From Pseudomonas sp. S09G 359 (GTDB lineage Bacteria > Pseudomonadota > Gammaproteobacteria > Pseudomonadales > Pseudomonadaceae), in the NCBI RefSeq assembly GCF_002843605.1, contig NZ_CP025263.1, positions 6,127,501 through 6,191,500 on the forward strand: a DNA stretch of 64,000 nucleotides, read 5' to 3'. Below, in pieces: positions 10,143 to 20,120 of the stretch. The position numbers and the translations under genes were made by a program. The notes under the pieces were generated by a model. That model searched no databases. It had not been told where the DNA came from and worked only from the letters and a program-made list of their open reading frames with translations. Within the stretch, counting starts at the first letter, position 1. Each line of letters starts with the position of its first letter.

Positions 10143-10565
10143 TCAACCCAGCTCGATGATTTCGTAATCATGGGTGATGGCCACACCCGCCGCGCCCAGC
10201 ATGATCGATGCCGAGCAGTACTTCTCGGCCGACAGCTCGATGGCACGCTTCACCTGGGCTTCTTTCAGCGCCCGGCCCTTCACCACGAAATGCATGTGGA
10301 TCTTGGTGAACACCTTCGGGTCTTCCGTGGCGCGCTCGGCTTCCAGGAAGGCTTCGCAGCTTTCCACGGCCTGGCGGGATTTTTTCAGGATGCTGACCAC
10401 GTCGAAATTGCTGCAACCGCCTACACCGAGCAGGAGCATTTCCATCGGGCGTACGCCCAGGTTGCGGCCACCGGCTTCCGGCGGGCCGTCCATGACCACT
10501 ACATGGCCACTGCCCGACTCACCGAGGAACATGGCTTCGCCCGCCCATTGGATGCGTGCCTTCAT
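10143..10565 (-). CDS. OsmC-family protein (probable thiol peroxidase)
   Basis: 140-residue member of the OsmC/Ohr superfamily, cytoplasmic proteins that often reduce organic hydroperoxides through two cysteines. The candidate pair is C51 (GVGGCSNFDV) and C117 (EKYCSAS), at the family's spacing. The start at 10565 (MKARIQWAG) is preferred over the upstream in-frame ATG because the OsmC fold begins there. Subfamily and substrate cannot be told from sequence; it is of the YhfA type rather than true Ohr. Confidence 0.85.
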   Translation of the reverse strand: MKARIQWAGEAMFLGESGSGHVVVMDGPPEAGGRNLGVRPMEMLLLGVGGCSNFDVVSILKKSRQAVESCEAFLEAERATEDPKVFTKIHMHFVVKGRALKEAQVKRAIELSAEKYCSASIMLGAAGVAITHDYEIIELG

Positions 10566-10811
10566 CGCCCAGACTCCACTGCTAAAAAAGGGTCGCCAGC
10601 TTAGCACAGGGCCCGTCCACCACAGCGTTTCCCATCAAAGCGACCAATAACGCGGCGCGCCCAGTAAATTGGCTAATCGAGACAGAATGTGTCTGTTAAG
10701 CTGGCGCCAAATCGATGGCGTATTGCCACCCTTTATACAACGTGTATCAATGCCGATACCGATGAATACAAAAACTCAAACCACTTCGCGCTGTCTTTTC
10801 GGGATACAACC

Positions 10812-11456
10812 ATGGTTGCTCTTACTCCCATACCCAAGATCAAGAATCTCGACAAGCTGTTGATGCACTGCCAGCGCCGCCGCTATCCGGCCAAGCACAA
10901 CATCATCTGCGCGGGCGAGCGCTCCGAAACACTGTTCTTCATCATCAAAGGCTCGGTCACCATTCTGATCGAGGATGAAGACGGCCGCGAGATGATCATC
11001 GCCTACCTCAACACCGGCGATTTCTTTGGGGAGCTGGGGCTGTTCGAACAAGCCGGCAAGGAGCAGGAACGCAGCGCCTGGGTACGCGCCAAGGTCGAAT
11101 GCGATGTGGCCGAGATCAGCTATACCAAATTCCGCGAACTGGCCCAGCACGACCCCGATATCCTCTACGCCCTCAGCGGCCAGATCGCCCAGCGCCTGCG
11201 CGACACCACGCGCAAGGTCGGCGACCTGGCGTTCTTTGACGTCACCGGTCGCGTAGCCCGCTGCCTGCTGGAGCTGTGCAAGCAGCCCGACGCCATGACC
11301 CACCCCGACGGCATGCAGATCAAGGTCACGCGCCAGGAAATCGGGCGCATTGTCGGCTGTTCACGGGAAATGGTCGGCCGCGTGCTCAAGGACCTGGAAG
11401 AGCGCAACCTGGTGCACGTCAAAGGCAAGACGATGGTGGTGTTCGGTACCCGTTAA
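10812..11456 (+). CDS. vfr: Vfr, cAMP-binding CRP-family transcription regulator
   Basis: Pseudomonas orthologue of CRP; with cAMP it controls virulence, motility and catabolic genes in P. aeruginosa. The 214-residue protein has an N-terminal cyclic-nucleotide-binding domain (about 15-130) with the phosphate-binding cassette GELGLFE (73-79) and R87-S88, then a long dimer helix and a C-terminal winged helix with the recognition motif [20 protein letters not shown] (172-191). The start at 10812 is chosen because the family begins [16 protein letters not shown]; an open frame continues 41 codons upstream with no family support. Its stop codon overlaps that of the convergent lipoate ligase-like gene. 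Confidence 0.96.
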   Translation: MVALTPIPKIKNLDKLLMHCQRRRYPAKHNIICAGERSETLFFIIKGSVTILIEDEDGREMIIAYLNTGDFFGELGLFEQAGKEQERSAWVRAKVECDVAEISYTKFRELAQHDPDILYALSGQIAQRLRDTTRKVGDLAFFDVTGRVARCLLELCKQPDAMTHPDGMQIKVTRQEIGRIVGCSREMVGRVLKDLEERNLVHVKGKTMVVFGTR

Positions 11457-12148
11457 ACCGGCAGGAAGCTGGCCAGCATCTGACGGTACAGGGTATCCAG
11501 CCGGCTGATCGCATCCGGCGCGGGGAAAGCTTCATGCAGGGCGATATGGCTGTCGGCGCGCACCCGCTGATCGAGGCCGCAGGCTGCATTGAAGCGGTTG
11601 ACCGCCGCAATCAATGCCTCACGGTCGTTATCCAGCAACAACGCGCCGTGCACCAACCCTACCGGACGACCGCCGCTCTGACGCCAGCGCTGAGCGGTGC
11701 CGACCATCTTGCGGCCGTTGAGGTTGACATTGTAGCGACCGTCGCAGAACGCTCCGTCGATTTCACCGACGGAAGCATCGCCGCCCAACTCGAGCAACAG
11801 ATCGCAGATCGGCTGGCACAGGCGCTGGTAACCGGTTTCGATACGGCCCTGATCGCCCTCACTGCGCGGTGGCGCGTAGACCAGGGCGATATTCACCGTG
11901 GCGGCTGATTGCGGTACCGGCTCACCACCGGTTTCGCGCAGCAATACTGGCCAACCGGCATCGGCTGAGATTTGGCTGGCGGTTTCAAACGCCGGCAGGC
12001 GGCTCAGACGGCGCGGCATGACCAAGGCTTGATCGCTGGGCTGCCAGAACAGCAGGCCGAATTCCCTCTCACCGGCGCAAACGGCGGCCAGCAAGTCTTG
12101 CTCGGCGGCAAGCCCTGCTTCGACAGTCATCATCACGGGCCGGATCAT
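11453..12148 (-). CDS. Lipoate-protein ligase A / biotin ligase-like protein
   Basis: 231-residue protein with the lipoyl/biotinyl transferase fold: a [19 protein letters not shown] segment (near 135-153) resembles the lipoate-binding lysine motif of LplA (G-R-K-x-x-G-x-A-Q), and HGALLLD near 166 is the usual next motif. The N-terminal GGEP substitutes for the family's RxSGGG-type loop, so the substrate is uncertain. It is convergent with vfr, the two stop codons overlapping by 2 nt, and lies downstream of trpC beyond a REP pair. Confidence 0.75.
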   Translation of the reverse strand: MIRPVMMTVEAGLAAEQDLLAAVCAGEREFGLLFWQPSDQALVMPRRLSRLPAFETASQISADAGWPVLLRETGGEPVPQSAATVNIALVYAPPRSEGDQGRIETGYQRLCQPICDLLLELGGDASVGEIDGAFCDGRYNVNLNGRKMVGTAQRWRQSGGRPVGLVHGALLLDNDREALIAAVNRFNAACGLDQRVRADSHIALHEAFPAPDAISRLDTLYRQMLASFLPV

Positions 12149-12183
12149 AGGAACACCTACCTATCAGGATAAACACAAAAACC

Positions 12184-12279
12184 AAATGTGGGAGGGGGCT
12201 TGCCCCCGATAGCGGTGGGTCAGTTAACACATTTGAACCTGACACACTGCCATCGGGGGCAAGCCCCCTCCCACATTTA
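12184..12279. repeat. REP pair (REPIN-like), GGGGGCTTGCCCCC type
   Basis: Two inverted copies (AAATGTGGGAGGGGGCTTG at 12184, CAAGCCCCCTCCCACATTT ending at 12278) around a spacer of about 50 nt. Each copy also has an internal GGGGGC-TT-GCCCCC palindrome. It lies between trpC and the lipoate ligase-like gene. Its core differs from that of the other four pairs in the window, so it belongs to another REP class. Confidence 0.9.
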
Positions 12280-12310
12280 AACCGTATTCCAAATGTTGAC
12301 CGCGCTTGAG

Positions 12311-13147
12311 TCAGTCCAGGGTCGACCCACTCACCGCCACACCCCGCTCCGGGAAAAACAGGCGCTGCAACTCCGCCCCTGGGTTCTCGGCGCGCATGAA
12401 CGTCTCGCCCACCAGGAACGAGTACACCCCGCTGATTTCCATCAGTTCCACATCGGCACGGTTGACGATGCCACTCTCGGTGATCACCAGGCGATCGCGC
12501 GGAATACGCGGCAGCAGGTCGAGGGTGTTTTCCAGGCTGACTTCGAAGGTGTGCAGGTTACGGTTATTAACCCCCACCAACGGTGTGTCGAGGGTTTTCA
12601 GCGCACGTTCCAGCTCATCGCCGTCGTGCACTTCCACCAACACATCCAGGCCGACACTTTTAGCCACGGCTGCCAGCTCGGCCATCTTCACGTCATCCAG
12701 TGCGGAAACGATCAGCAGCACGCAGTCGGCACCCAGGGCACGGGCCTCAACGATCTGGTACGGGTCCACCATGAAATCCTTGCGGATCACCGGCAGCTTG
12801 CACGCGGCGCGGGCCTGCTGCAGGAACAGGTCGGAACCCTGGAAGTAATCGATATCGGTCAGCACCGACAGGCACGTCGCCCCGCCCTTCTCATAGCTGA
12901 CGGCGATCTCGGCCGGTACAAAATGTTCGCGGATCACGCCTTTGCTCGGCGAGGCTTTCTTGACCTCGGCGATCACCGCCGGCTGCTTGAGCTTGGCCTG
13001 GGCGATCAAGGCTCTGGCAAAACCACGCGGTGCATCCGCGAGCTTCGCCTGGCTTTCCAGCTCGGCGAGGCTGACACGGGCACGGCGCTCAGCGACTTCT
13101 TCGGCTTTGCGGGCCAGAATCTTTTCCAGAACGGTCGGCACACTCAT
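12311..13147 (-). CDS. trpC: Indole-3-glycerol phosphate synthase
   Basis: Ring-closing decarboxylation of carboxyphenylamino-deoxyribulose phosphate in tryptophan synthesis. Monofunctional 278-residue TIM barrel, without the PRAI domain fused in enteric bacteria. Typical motifs are [15 protein letters not shown] (near 56-70), [10 protein letters not shown] (near 118) and [10 protein letters not shown] (near 220). Its ATG overlaps the trpD stop (ATGA), indicating translational coupling in trpE-G-D-C. Confidence 0.97.
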   Translation of the reverse strand: MSVPTVLEKILARKAEEVAERRARVSLAELESQAKLADAPRGFARALIAQAKLKQPAVIAEVKKASPSKGVIREHFVPAEIAVSYEKGGATCLSVLTDIDYFQGSDLFLQQARAACKLPVIRKDFMVDPYQIVEARALGADCVLLIVSALDDVKMAELAAVAKSVGLDVLVEVHDGDELERALKTLDTPLVGVNNRNLHTFEVSLENTLDLLPRIPRDRLVITESGIVNRADVELMEISGVYSFLVGETFMRAENPGAELQRLFFPERGVAVSGSTLD

Positions 13148-14193
13148 CCTTCATTCTCCATCTTGAATACTGCGGTGAATGCTCCCAGCTCTTCGAGTTT
13201 TTCACGAGCCAGGCCGGTGTGCAGCGCATCGTGGGCCAAGGCGACACCTTCCTTGAGACTATAGGCATGGTCGGCCGCGTAAAGTGCCGCGCCAGCATTC
13301 AAAACAATCATTTCGGCAGCTTTTTGACCGTTTTCGGTCTTGCGACGCCCCAGGGCATCGCGAATCAGCTCCAGCGAGGCCGCCGGGCTTTCCACCGCCA
13401 GGCCGTGCAGACTCTGGCTCTTCATGCCGAGATCTTCAGGCTCGACCCAATATTCGCTGATCTGGTCGTTCTTCAGCTCCGCCACAAAGGTCGGCGCGGC
13501 CAGGCTGAATTCGTCCAGGCCATCTTTGGAATGCACCACCAGCACATGCTTGCTGCCCAGGCGTTGCAGCACTTCGGCCAACGGCTTGCACAACGCCTGG
13601 CTGAACACGCCGACCACCTGGTGTTTCACACCGGCCGGATTCGTAAGCGGGCCGAGCATGTTGAACAGGGTACGCAAGCCGAGGTCTTTGCGCGGGCCGG
13701 CGGCGTGCTTCATCGCACCGTGGTGGGATTGGGCAAACATAAAGCCGATGCCGACGTTGTCGATGCAGCGCGCCACTTGTACCGGGGTGAGGTTCAGGTA
13801 GATGCCGGCCGCTTCCAGCAGGTCGGCACTGCCGCTCTTGCCGGACACGGCACGGTTACCGTGCTTGGCCACCGTGCAACCTGCCGCCGCCACCACAAAG
13901 GATGACGCGGTCGACACGTTGAAAATATTTGCCCCGTCGCCGCCGGTGCCGACCACATCGACCACGCCGTCGAGGGTCTTGAGTTCGACCTTGTCCGCCA
14001 GCTCACGCATCACCGAGACGGCGCCGACGATCTCGTCGATGCTTTCGCTCTTCATGCGCATGGCCATCATGAACGCGCCGATCTGCGCGTCCGTGCATTG
14101 GCCGGTCATGATTTCGCGCATCACATCGCTCATTTCAGCGGTGCTCAGGTCCAGGTGGCCGACGATACGGCTCAGGGCAGTCTTGATATCCAT
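13144..14193 (-). CDS. trpD: Anthranilate phosphoribosyltransferase
   Basis: Transfers phosphoribose from PRPP to anthranilate, second committed step of tryptophan synthesis. 349 residues, standard length. The PRPP-binding glycine motif GTGGDG (82-87) and [20 protein letters not shown] (near 108-127) are present. It starts 9 nt after the trpG stop and overlaps trpC by 4 nt. Confidence 0.97.
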   Translation of the reverse strand: MDIKTALSRIVGHLDLSTAEMSDVMREIMTGQCTDAQIGAFMMAMRMKSESIDEIVGAVSVMRELADKVELKTLDGVVDVVGTGGDGANIFNVSTASSFVVAAAGCTVAKHGNRAVSGKSGSADLLEAAGIYLNLTPVQVARCIDNVGIGFMFAQSHHGAMKHAAGPRKDLGLRTLFNMLGPLTNPAGVKHQVVGVFSQALCKPLAEVLQRLGSKHVLVVHSKDGLDEFSLAAPTFVAELKNDQISEYWVEPEDLGMKSQSLHGLAVESPAASLELIRDALGRRKTENGQKAAEMIVLNAGAALYAADHAYSLKEGVALAHDALHTGLAREKLEELGAFTAVFKMENEG

Positions 14194-14202
14194 GGAAAGT
14201 CC

Positions 14203-14796
14203 TTAGCGCGTGCCGCCGCTCTGCTTGAGAAAGTTGGCGAACAGCTCGTAGCCCTGCTCGGTCAGGATCGACTCAGGGTGGAATTGCACCCCTTCGATAT
14301 TCAGTGTCTTGTGGCGCAGGCCCATGATCTCATCGACCGAGCCGTCTTCCAGCTGGGTCCAGGCGGTCAGTTCCAGGCATTCCGGCAGGGTTTCGCGCTT
14401 GACCACCAGCGAATGGTAGCGGGTCACGGTCACCGGGTTGTTCAGCGCCTGAAATACGCCCAGGTCTTTATGGAACACCGGGCTGGTCTTGCCGTGCATC
14501 ACCTCGCGCGCGCGCACCACATCACCGCCAAAGGCCTGGCCGATGGATTGGTGGCCCAGGCACACGCCGAGGATCGGCAGTTTGCCGGCGAAATACTTGA
14601 TCGCTTCGAGGGAAATACCCGCCTCGGTCGGCGTGCACGGGCCCGGCGACACCACGATGCGTTCCGGGTTGAGCGCGGCGATTTCGGCCACGCTCAGTTC
14701 GTCGTTGCGCACCACCTTGACCTCGGCACCCAGCTCGCCCAGGTACTGCACTACGTTGTAGGTAAAGGAGTCGTAGTTATCAATCATCAGCAACAT
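14203..14796 (-). CDS. trpG: Anthranilate synthase component II (glutamine amidotransferase)
   Basis: Supplies ammonia from glutamine to TrpE. 197 residues, class I amidotransferase with nucleophile C79 ([10 protein letters not shown]) and the His-Glu pair H173/E175 (FHPESIL). The start at 14796 ([14 protein letters not shown]) is the family start; an in-frame upstream ATG lies inside trpE. Family members of this type can also serve p-aminobenzoate synthesis. The gap to trpE is only 10 nt. Confidence 0.97.
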   Translation of the reverse strand: MLLMIDNYDSFTYNVVQYLGELGAEVKVVRNDELSVAEIAALNPERIVVSPGPCTPTEAGISLEAIKYFAGKLPILGVCLGHQSIGQAFGGDVVRAREVMHGKTSPVFHKDLGVFQALNNPVTVTRYHSLVVKRETLPECLELTAWTQLEDGSVDEIMGLRHKTLNIEGVQFHPESILTEQGYELFANFLKQSGGTR

Positions 14797-14806
14797 GGGG
14801 GAAACC

Positions 14807-16288
14807 TCAGGAATTGGGGGTCTGTTCAGCCAGCGCAACGGCGCGGAACATCGCGCGGCGCTTGTTCAGGGTTTCTTCCCATTCGAGGGCCGGCACCGAG
14901 TCGGCAACAATCCCGCCGCCGGCCTGCACATGCAGCTCCCCGTCCTTGATCACCGCCGTGCGGATCGCAATGGCGGTGTCCATGTTGCCGTTCCAGGCGA
15001 AATAGCCCACGGCGCCGCCGTAGACGCCGCGCTTGACCGGCTCCAGCTCGTCGATAATTTCCATCGCGCGAATTTTCGGCGCGCCCGACAAGGTGCCCGC
15101 CGGCAGAATCGCGCGCAGGGCGTCCATCGCGGTCAAGCCGGCTTTCAGCTCGCCGGTGACGTTGGACACGATGTGCATCACGTTGGAATAACGCTCGATC
15201 ACCATCTTCTCGGTGAGTTTCACCGAACCGATTTCCGAGACGCGCCCGGTGTCGTTGCGGCCCAGGTCGATGAGCATCAGGTGCTCGGCGATTTCTTTGT
15301 CGTCGGACAGCAGGTCTTCTTCCAGCGCCAGGTCGGCCTCTTCGGTCGCGCCCCGTGGGCGAGTACCGGCAATCGGGCGCACGGTGATCAGGTTGTCTTC
15401 GACCCGCACCAATACTTCCGGCGAGCTGCCCACCACGTGGAAGTCGCCAAAGTTGAAGAAGTACATGTACGGCGTCGGGTTGAAGCAACGCAGCGCGCGA
15501 TACAAATCGATCGGCGCGGCCTTGAAGTCAATGGACATGCGTTGCGACGGCACCACTTGCATGCAGTCACCGGCAAGGATGTATTCCTTGATGGTATCCA
15601 CCGCGCGCTCGTAGTCATCCTGGGTAAAGCTGGAGCGGAACACCGGGTCGGCCGCCGGCGGACGGCTGAGGTCCAGGCCGCGACGCGGGGTGATCGGCTG
15701 GCGCAGTTTTTCCAGCAGGGCTTCGAGGCCGGCCTGGCCTTGCTCGAAAGCGTCGGCCTGGGACGGGTCGGCAAGCACGATCGCGTGCATCTTGCCGGCG
15801 AGGTTGTCGAACACCACCACCGCATCGGACACCATCAGCAGAATATCCGGCACGCCCAGCGGGTCCGGGTTAGGGCATTTGCCCAGGCGTTTTTCCACGT
15901 AGCGCACGCAATCGTAGCCAAAGTACCCGACCAGGCCGCCATTGAAGCGCGGCAGCCCAGGGATGGTCGGCACGTTGTAGCGCGCCTTGAAGGTTTCGAC
16001 GAAGGCCAGCGGGTCTTCGACATCATGGCTTTCGATCTCGACGCCATCATGGGTGATGCTCACATGGTGATCGTGAACACGCATGACGGTACGGCACGGC
16101 AGGCCGATGATCGAATAGCGGCCCCACTTCTCCCCGCCCTGCACCGATTCCAACAGGTAAGAGTTGGGCTCATCGGCCAGTTTCAGGTAGATCGACAGCG
16201 GGGTGTCGAAGTCGGCCAGGGTTTCGCAGGCCAGGGGAATACGGTTATAGCCGGCAGCGGCCAAACGCAGGAATTCTTCGCGGATCAT
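14807..16288 (-). CDS. trpE: Anthranilate synthase component I
   Basis: Makes anthranilate from chorismate, first committed and feedback-regulated step of tryptophan synthesis. 493 residues with an N-terminal regulatory domain containing the LLES motif typical of tryptophan binding (near 43-46) and a C-terminal chorismate-binding domain with [10 protein letters not shown] (near 330), [18 protein letters not shown] (near 418) and GGAVGYF. It sits directly upstream of trpG; gph and rpe lie upstream on the same strand, with a 70-nt gap between gph and trpE that could hold a promoter or leader. No trp leader peptide was seen in it. Confidence 0.97.
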   Translation of the reverse strand: MIREEFLRLAAAGYNRIPLACETLADFDTPLSIYLKLADEPNSYLLESVQGGEKWGRYSIIGLPCRTVMRVHDHHVSITHDGVEIESHDVEDPLAFVETFKARYNVPTIPGLPRFNGGLVGYFGYDCVRYVEKRLGKCPNPDPLGVPDILLMVSDAVVVFDNLAGKMHAIVLADPSQADAFEQGQAGLEALLEKLRQPITPRRGLDLSRPPAADPVFRSSFTQDDYERAVDTIKEYILAGDCMQVVPSQRMSIDFKAAPIDLYRALRCFNPTPYMYFFNFGDFHVVGSSPEVLVRVEDNLITVRPIAGTRPRGATEEADLALEEDLLSDDKEIAEHLMLIDLGRNDTGRVSEIGSVKLTEKMVIERYSNVMHIVSNVTGELKAGLTAMDALRAILPAGTLSGAPKIRAMEIIDELEPVKRGVYGGAVGYFAWNGNMDTAIAIRTAVIKDGELHVQAGGGIVADSVPALEWEETLNKRRAMFRAVALAEQTPNS

Positions 16289-16358
16289 GATGTGCCTCGT
16301 GGCATGAGGGTCTAACAGTCAGGTATGCAAACGTACCGCAGAGTGCGGCCAGGATCAG

Positions 16359-17177
16359 TCAGGCGCGCCAACGCCAGCGGGCCAGGGCCTTGATGACTTT
16401 CATCCAGAGTTTGCGAGTGACCACCACGATGGAATTTCCAGAAGGGGACGGATCGATATCGGGCAACGTTATCTCAGCGCCAGCTCCCAAGCAACCCGGG
16501 ATTAACAGTCGCAGGTCATCAATCACCAGCGCCGGGGACTCTTCGGCAATCGGCCGGCCATGGTTGTAGCCGTAACTCAAGGCTACACACTGCACGCCAG
16601 CAGCCTTTGCCGCCTGCACATCGCTGCGCGAGTCACCGACAAACAACGACTGTGACGCCGGGATATTGGCCATTTTCATCACGAAAAACAGCGCCGCCGG
16701 GTCGGGTTTCTTCTGTGGCAGGGTATCGCCACCGATGATCCAGCGGAAATAACGGCCGATTTTCATCTGGTCCAACAGCGGCGCGACGAAGCGCTCCGGC
16801 TTGTTGGTGATCAGGGCCATTTCCACGCCCTGCTTACTCAGCCATTTGAGCGTGTCGCGCACGCCGGGGTACACCACGGTCAGTTCGTGGCCATTTTCAT
16901 AGGCCACGTTGAACAGTTCCAGCGCATGCTCGGCCTCCACCTCATCGACACCCTCGGCGTCGATGTGGTTGGCCAGGGCGCGGCGCACCAGCATGTGCAC
17001 GCCGTTACCGACCCACTCGCGGACCGACTCGACCCCCGCCGGCTTGCGCCCCAGCTTGAGCAGCATTTCGTCCACCGCCGCCGCCAGGTCAGGCACCGAA
17101 TCGATCAACGTACCGTCCAGATCGAACATCACCAGCCGTGGCAGTTTGCCGGGGAACAGCTGCTCGAAGCCGCTCAT
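16359..17177 (-). CDS. gph: Phosphoglycolate phosphatase
   Basis: HAD-superfamily phosphatase that removes 2-phosphoglycolate, a product of DNA 3'-end repair and side reactions. 272 residues, with nucleophile and acid D19/D21 in [11 protein letters not shown], Thr in LITNKPERF (near 125), Lys near KKPDP and the acidic pair in [12 protein letters not shown]. The C-terminus carries about 40 extra residues ending in a basic Trp/Arg-rich stretch. The start codon overlaps the rpe stop (ATGA). Confidence 0.92.
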   Translation of the reverse strand: MSGFEQLFPGKLPRLVMFDLDGTLIDSVPDLAAAVDEMLLKLGRKPAGVESVREWVGNGVHMLVRRALANHIDAEGVDEVEAEHALELFNVAYENGHELTVVYPGVRDTLKWLSKQGVEMALITNKPERFVAPLLDQMKIGRYFRWIIGGDTLPQKKPDPAALFFVMKMANIPASQSLFVGDSRSDVQAAKAAGVQCVALSYGYNHGRPIAEESPALVIDDLRLLIPGCLGAGAEITLPDIDPSPSGNSIVVVTRKLWMKVIKALARWRWRA

Positions 17178-17848
17178 GGGCGCGCCAACGCCAGCTCTGC
17201 ACGCATCGTGTCGATGACTTGCTGATAGTCCGGGGCGTTGAAGATCGCCGAGCCGGCCACAAAGGTGTCGGCGCCGGCAGCGGCGATTTCACGGATATTG
17301 TTGACGTTGACCCCACCGTCGATTTCCAGGCGGATATCACGGCCCGAGGCATCGATGAGTGCACGGGCTTCGCGCAGCTTGTCGAGGGTGCCGGGGATGA
17401 ACTTCTGCCCGCCGAAGCCTGGGTTGACGCTCATCAGCAGCACCATGTCGACCTTGTCCATCACGTACTTGAGTACGTCCAGCGGGGTCGCCGGGTTGAA
17501 CACCAGGCCCGCCTTGCAGCCGCCTTCGCGGATCAGTTGCAGGGTGCGGTCCACGTGCAGCGAGGCTTCCGGGTGGAAGGTGATGTAGGTCGCGCCGGCT
17601 TCAATGAAGTCGCCGATGATGCGATCCACCGGGCTGACCATCAGGTGCGCGTCGATCGGCGCGGTGATGCCGTACTTGCGCAGCGCCGCGCAGACCATCG
17701 GGCCGATGGTCAGGTTGGGCACATAGTGGTTGTCCATGACATCGAAGTGCACGAAGTCGGCACCGGCGGCCAACACCTTGTCCACTTCCTCACCCAGGCG
17801 GGCGAAATCGGCGGAGAGAATCGATGGAGCAATAACGAAGGGCTGCAT
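17174..17848 (-). CDS. rpe: Ribulose-phosphate 3-epimerase
   Basis: Interconverts ribulose-5-phosphate and xylulose-5-phosphate in the pentose phosphate pathway. 224 residues, metal-dependent TIM barrel with [16 protein letters not shown] at the N-terminus, [17 protein letters not shown] (near 34-50), HLMV (near 68), [10 protein letters not shown] and EIDGGV. The start at 17848 ([11 protein letters not shown]) is preferred to the upstream in-frame ATG at 17914. First gene of an rpe-gph-(trpEGDC) run. Confidence 0.97.
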   Translation of the reverse strand: MQPFVIAPSILSADFARLGEEVDKVLAAGADFVHFDVMDNHYVPNLTIGPMVCAALRKYGITAPIDAHLMVSPVDRIIGDFIEAGATYITFHPEASLHVDRTLQLIREGGCKAGLVFNPATPLDVLKYVMDKVDMVLLMSVNPGFGGQKFIPGTLDKLREARALIDASGRDIRLEIDGGVNVNNIREIAAAGADTFVAGSAIFNAPDYQQVIDTMRAELALARP

Positions 17849-17932
17849 GACGCACCTTTTTTGAGCTAAATCACGATGGCGCGCATTGTATACCTCATGC
17901 TTTGCTGCGCGCACCGTGACCTAACTCAACGG

Positions 17933-19081
17933 TTAGAACGCGGCCCGGTAGATTTTCTCGATATCCGCCGCGCTGAGCTTGCGCGGGTTGTTGCGCATCA
18001 GCCGCTCGATACCCGCAGCTTCCGTGGCCATGGCCGGGATTGCGTCCTCGGGAACCCCGAAGCTACGCAGGCCCGCCGGGATCTCTACGGCGGCACACAG
18101 TCGCGTCATCGCCTCGACGGCCTGGTCGGCGGCATCGTTGGCACTCAGCCCGGTCACATTCACGCCCATGGCCTGGGCAATGTCCTGCATGCGCTCTACG
18201 CAGGCCAGCTTGTTCCAATGCATCACATACGGCAGCAGCAAGGCATTACTGACGCCGTGGGCGATATTGAAGCGCCCGCCCAGCGGGTAGGCCAAGGCAT
18301 GCACCGCGCCCACCCCGGCATTGCCGAAGGCCATGCCGGCCATCAGGCTGGCGGTGGCCATATCGTCGCGTGCCTGCAGGTTGGCCGGGTTGGCGTAGGC
18401 CTTGGGCAACGCTTTGGCAATCAGCTTGATCGCGCCAATCGCCAAGGCATCGGTGATCGGCGAGGCATGCAGCGACAGGTACGACTCGATGGCATGCACC
18501 AGCGCATCCACACCACTGGCGGCGGTGACGCTGCGCGGGCAGGTGAGGGTCATTTGCGGGCTGATCAGCGCTACATCCGGCAGCAAGTAATCGCTGACGA
18601 TGCCTTTTTTCAGCTGCGCGGCCTTGTCAGAGAGGATCGCCACATTGGTCACTTCCGAGCCGGTGCCGGCCGTGGTGGGGATGGCGATCAGCGGCGGGCC
18701 CTTGCGCGGCACCTGGTCGACGCCGAACAAATCCGCCAGGGCGCCGTGATAACCGGCGTAGGCCGCGACGCTTTTGGCGATATCGATGGCGCTGCCGCCG
18801 CCTACGCCGATCAGGCCGTCATGCCCGCCCTCGCGGTACACGCGCATGCAGTCCTCGACGATGGCGATTTCCGGGTCAGGCAATACGCGGTCGAAAATCT
18901 CGTAGGTACGTTCGCCCAGGTGTTCGAGGGCCAACGCCACGGTGCCGGACTTGACCAGCGCGGCATCGGTGACGATCAACGGGTTATCCACATCCAGGCG
19001 CGTGAGCTCGGCGGCCAGTTGCTCGATGGCACCGGCGCCGGTCAGCAGTTTGTGGGCGATCTTGAATGAGGAGGTACTCAT
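17933..19081 (-). CDS. Iron-containing (group III) alcohol dehydrogenase
   Basis: 382-residue NAD(P)-dependent, metal-dependent alcohol dehydrogenase. The cofactor loop GVGGGSAIDIAKS lies near 95-107 and the metal-binding region includes DALVHAIESYLS and the signature GVGAVHALAYPLGGRFNIAHG (near 255-275), with the usual histidines. Related proteins act on simple alcohols such as ethanol, butanol or propanediol; the substrate here is unknown. It stands alone between the trp-side genes and the ABC transporter, with a REP pair in its upstream gap. Confidence 0.9.
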   Translation of the reverse strand: MSTSSFKIAHKLLTGAGAIEQLAAELTRLDVDNPLIVTDAALVKSGTVALALEHLGERTYEIFDRVLPDPEIAIVEDCMRVYREGGHDGLIGVGGGSAIDIAKSVAAYAGYHGALADLFGVDQVPRKGPPLIAIPTTAGTGSEVTNVAILSDKAAQLKKGIVSDYLLPDVALISPQMTLTCPRSVTAASGVDALVHAIESYLSLHASPITDALAIGAIKLIAKALPKAYANPANLQARDDMATASLMAGMAFGNAGVGAVHALAYPLGGRFNIAHGVSNALLLPYVMHWNKLACVERMQDIAQAMGVNVTGLSANDAADQAVEAMTRLCAAVEIPAGLRSFGVPEDAIPAMATEAAGIERLMRNNPRKLSAADIEKIYRAAF

Positions 19082-19172
19082 GTGCGCGGCCTCTTATTAG
19101 TGGTGGGCTGGCACAAGAGTAGCTGACTGAAGCTGGTTGTCTTGCATTCACCCACTGAATGGACACAGAACC

Positions 19173-19265
19173 AATGTGGGAGCGGGCTTGCTCGCGAATG
19201 CGGACTGTCAGTCAATCAATGAATAGCTGACCCACCGCATTCGCGAGCAAGCCCGCTCCCACATT
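19173..19265. repeat. REP pair (REPIN-like), GCGGGCTTGCTCGCG type
   Basis: Inverted copies of AATGTGGGAGCGGGCTTG and its complement flank a spacer of about 50 nt, each followed inwards by CTCGCGAATGCGG. It lies between the last permease gene and the alcohol dehydrogenase gene, both on the minus strand. Confidence 0.93.
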
Positions 19266-19282
19266 TTGATCTCTGCTGGGCT

Positions 19283-20107
19283 TTAGACTTGGGCAGTTCG
19301 CAGCCTCTCGCTACGCCCACGCAGCCATTCCAGGGTCAGCAACAGCAATACCGAGAACGCAATCAGCAAGGTCGCTGCTGCAGCAATCGTAGGGCTGAGG
19401 TTTTCCCGGATACCGCTGAACATCTGGCGCGGCAGGGTCGCTTGCTCGGGGCCGGCGAGGAACAGCGTCACCACCACCTCATCGAACGAGGTGGCAAAGG
19501 CGAACAGCGCCCCGGAAATCACCCCCGGCGCGATCAGCGGCAAGGTCACCCGGCGAAATGCAGTCAACGGCGACGCGCCCAGGCTGGCCGCCGCGCGCAC
19601 CAGGTTATGGTTGAAGCCCTGCAAGGTCGCCGACACGGTGATGATCACAAACGGCACGCCGAGCACCGCATGCACCACGATCAACGAGAAGAAGCTGTTG
19701 CCCAGGCCCAGCGGCGCGAAAAACAAGTAACTGGCCACGCCGATGATCACCACCGGCACCACCATCGGCGAAATCACCAGGGCCATGACCAGCGCCTTGC
19801 CGGGGAAATTGCCGCGGGTCAGGCCAATAGCGGCCAGGGTACCGAATACCATGGCCAGCACCGTGGCCGCCGGGGCGACGATGATGCTGTTCTTGAGGGC
19901 GCGCATCCATTCGGCCGAGGCAAAGAAGTCCTGGTACCAGTGCAGCGAAAAACCTTGCAACGGGTACACCAGGAAACTGCCACTGTTGAACGACAGCGGG
20001 ATGATCACCAGCACGGGCAGGATCAGGAATAGCAGGATCAAGCCGCAGAGGATCCGCAAGCTGTAGAACCACACCCGTTCCACCGGTGACATATAAGGGC
20101 TCAGCAT
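19283..20107 (-). CDS. ABC transporter permease, PotC/PotI type
   Basis: Inner-membrane subunit of a polyamine-type importer. 274 residues with about six hydrophobic helices (first near 15-38) and a MetI-like domain; the EAA-type coupling loop lies near 190 (RAAASLGASPLTAFRRVTLPLIAPG), contacting the ATPase. It starts 13 nt after the stop of the other permease gene. The full minus-strand order is ATPase, binding protein, REP pair, permease 1, permease 2. The spermidine/putrescine class is a family-level call; the actual solute is not known. Confidence 0.9.
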   Translation of the reverse strand: MLSPYMSPVERVWFYSLRILCGLILLFLILPVLVIIPLSFNSGSFLVYPLQGFSLHWYQDFFASAEWMRALKNSIIVAPAATVLAMVFGTLAAIGLTRGNFPGKALVMALVISPMVVPVVIIGVASYLFFAPLGLGNSFFSLIVVHAVLGVPFVIITVSATLQGFNHNLVRAAASLGASPLTAFRRVTLPLIAPGVISGALFAFATSFDEVVVTLFLAGPEQATLPRQMFSGIRENLSPTIAAAATLLIAFSVLLLLTLEWLRGRSERLRTAQV

Positions 20108-20120
20108 CGCAAAGGTCTCC

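Noticed and set aside
10681-10811. A Vfr/CRP operator upstream of vfr (autoregulation)
   Set aside because: AATGTGTCTGTTAAGC has one TGTG half-site but no matching TCACA half, so an operator cannot be supported by eye.
12184-12279. REP pairs as CRISPR repeats or insertion-sequence ends
   Set aside because: The repeats occur as isolated inverted pairs with unrelated flanks, not as regularly spaced direct repeats, and no transposase or Cas gene is present in the window.
16289-16358. A trp leader peptide and attenuator upstream of trpE
   Set aside because: The 70-nt gap between gph and trpE has only small hairpins, no tandem Trp codons and no T-run, so no attenuator is supported.
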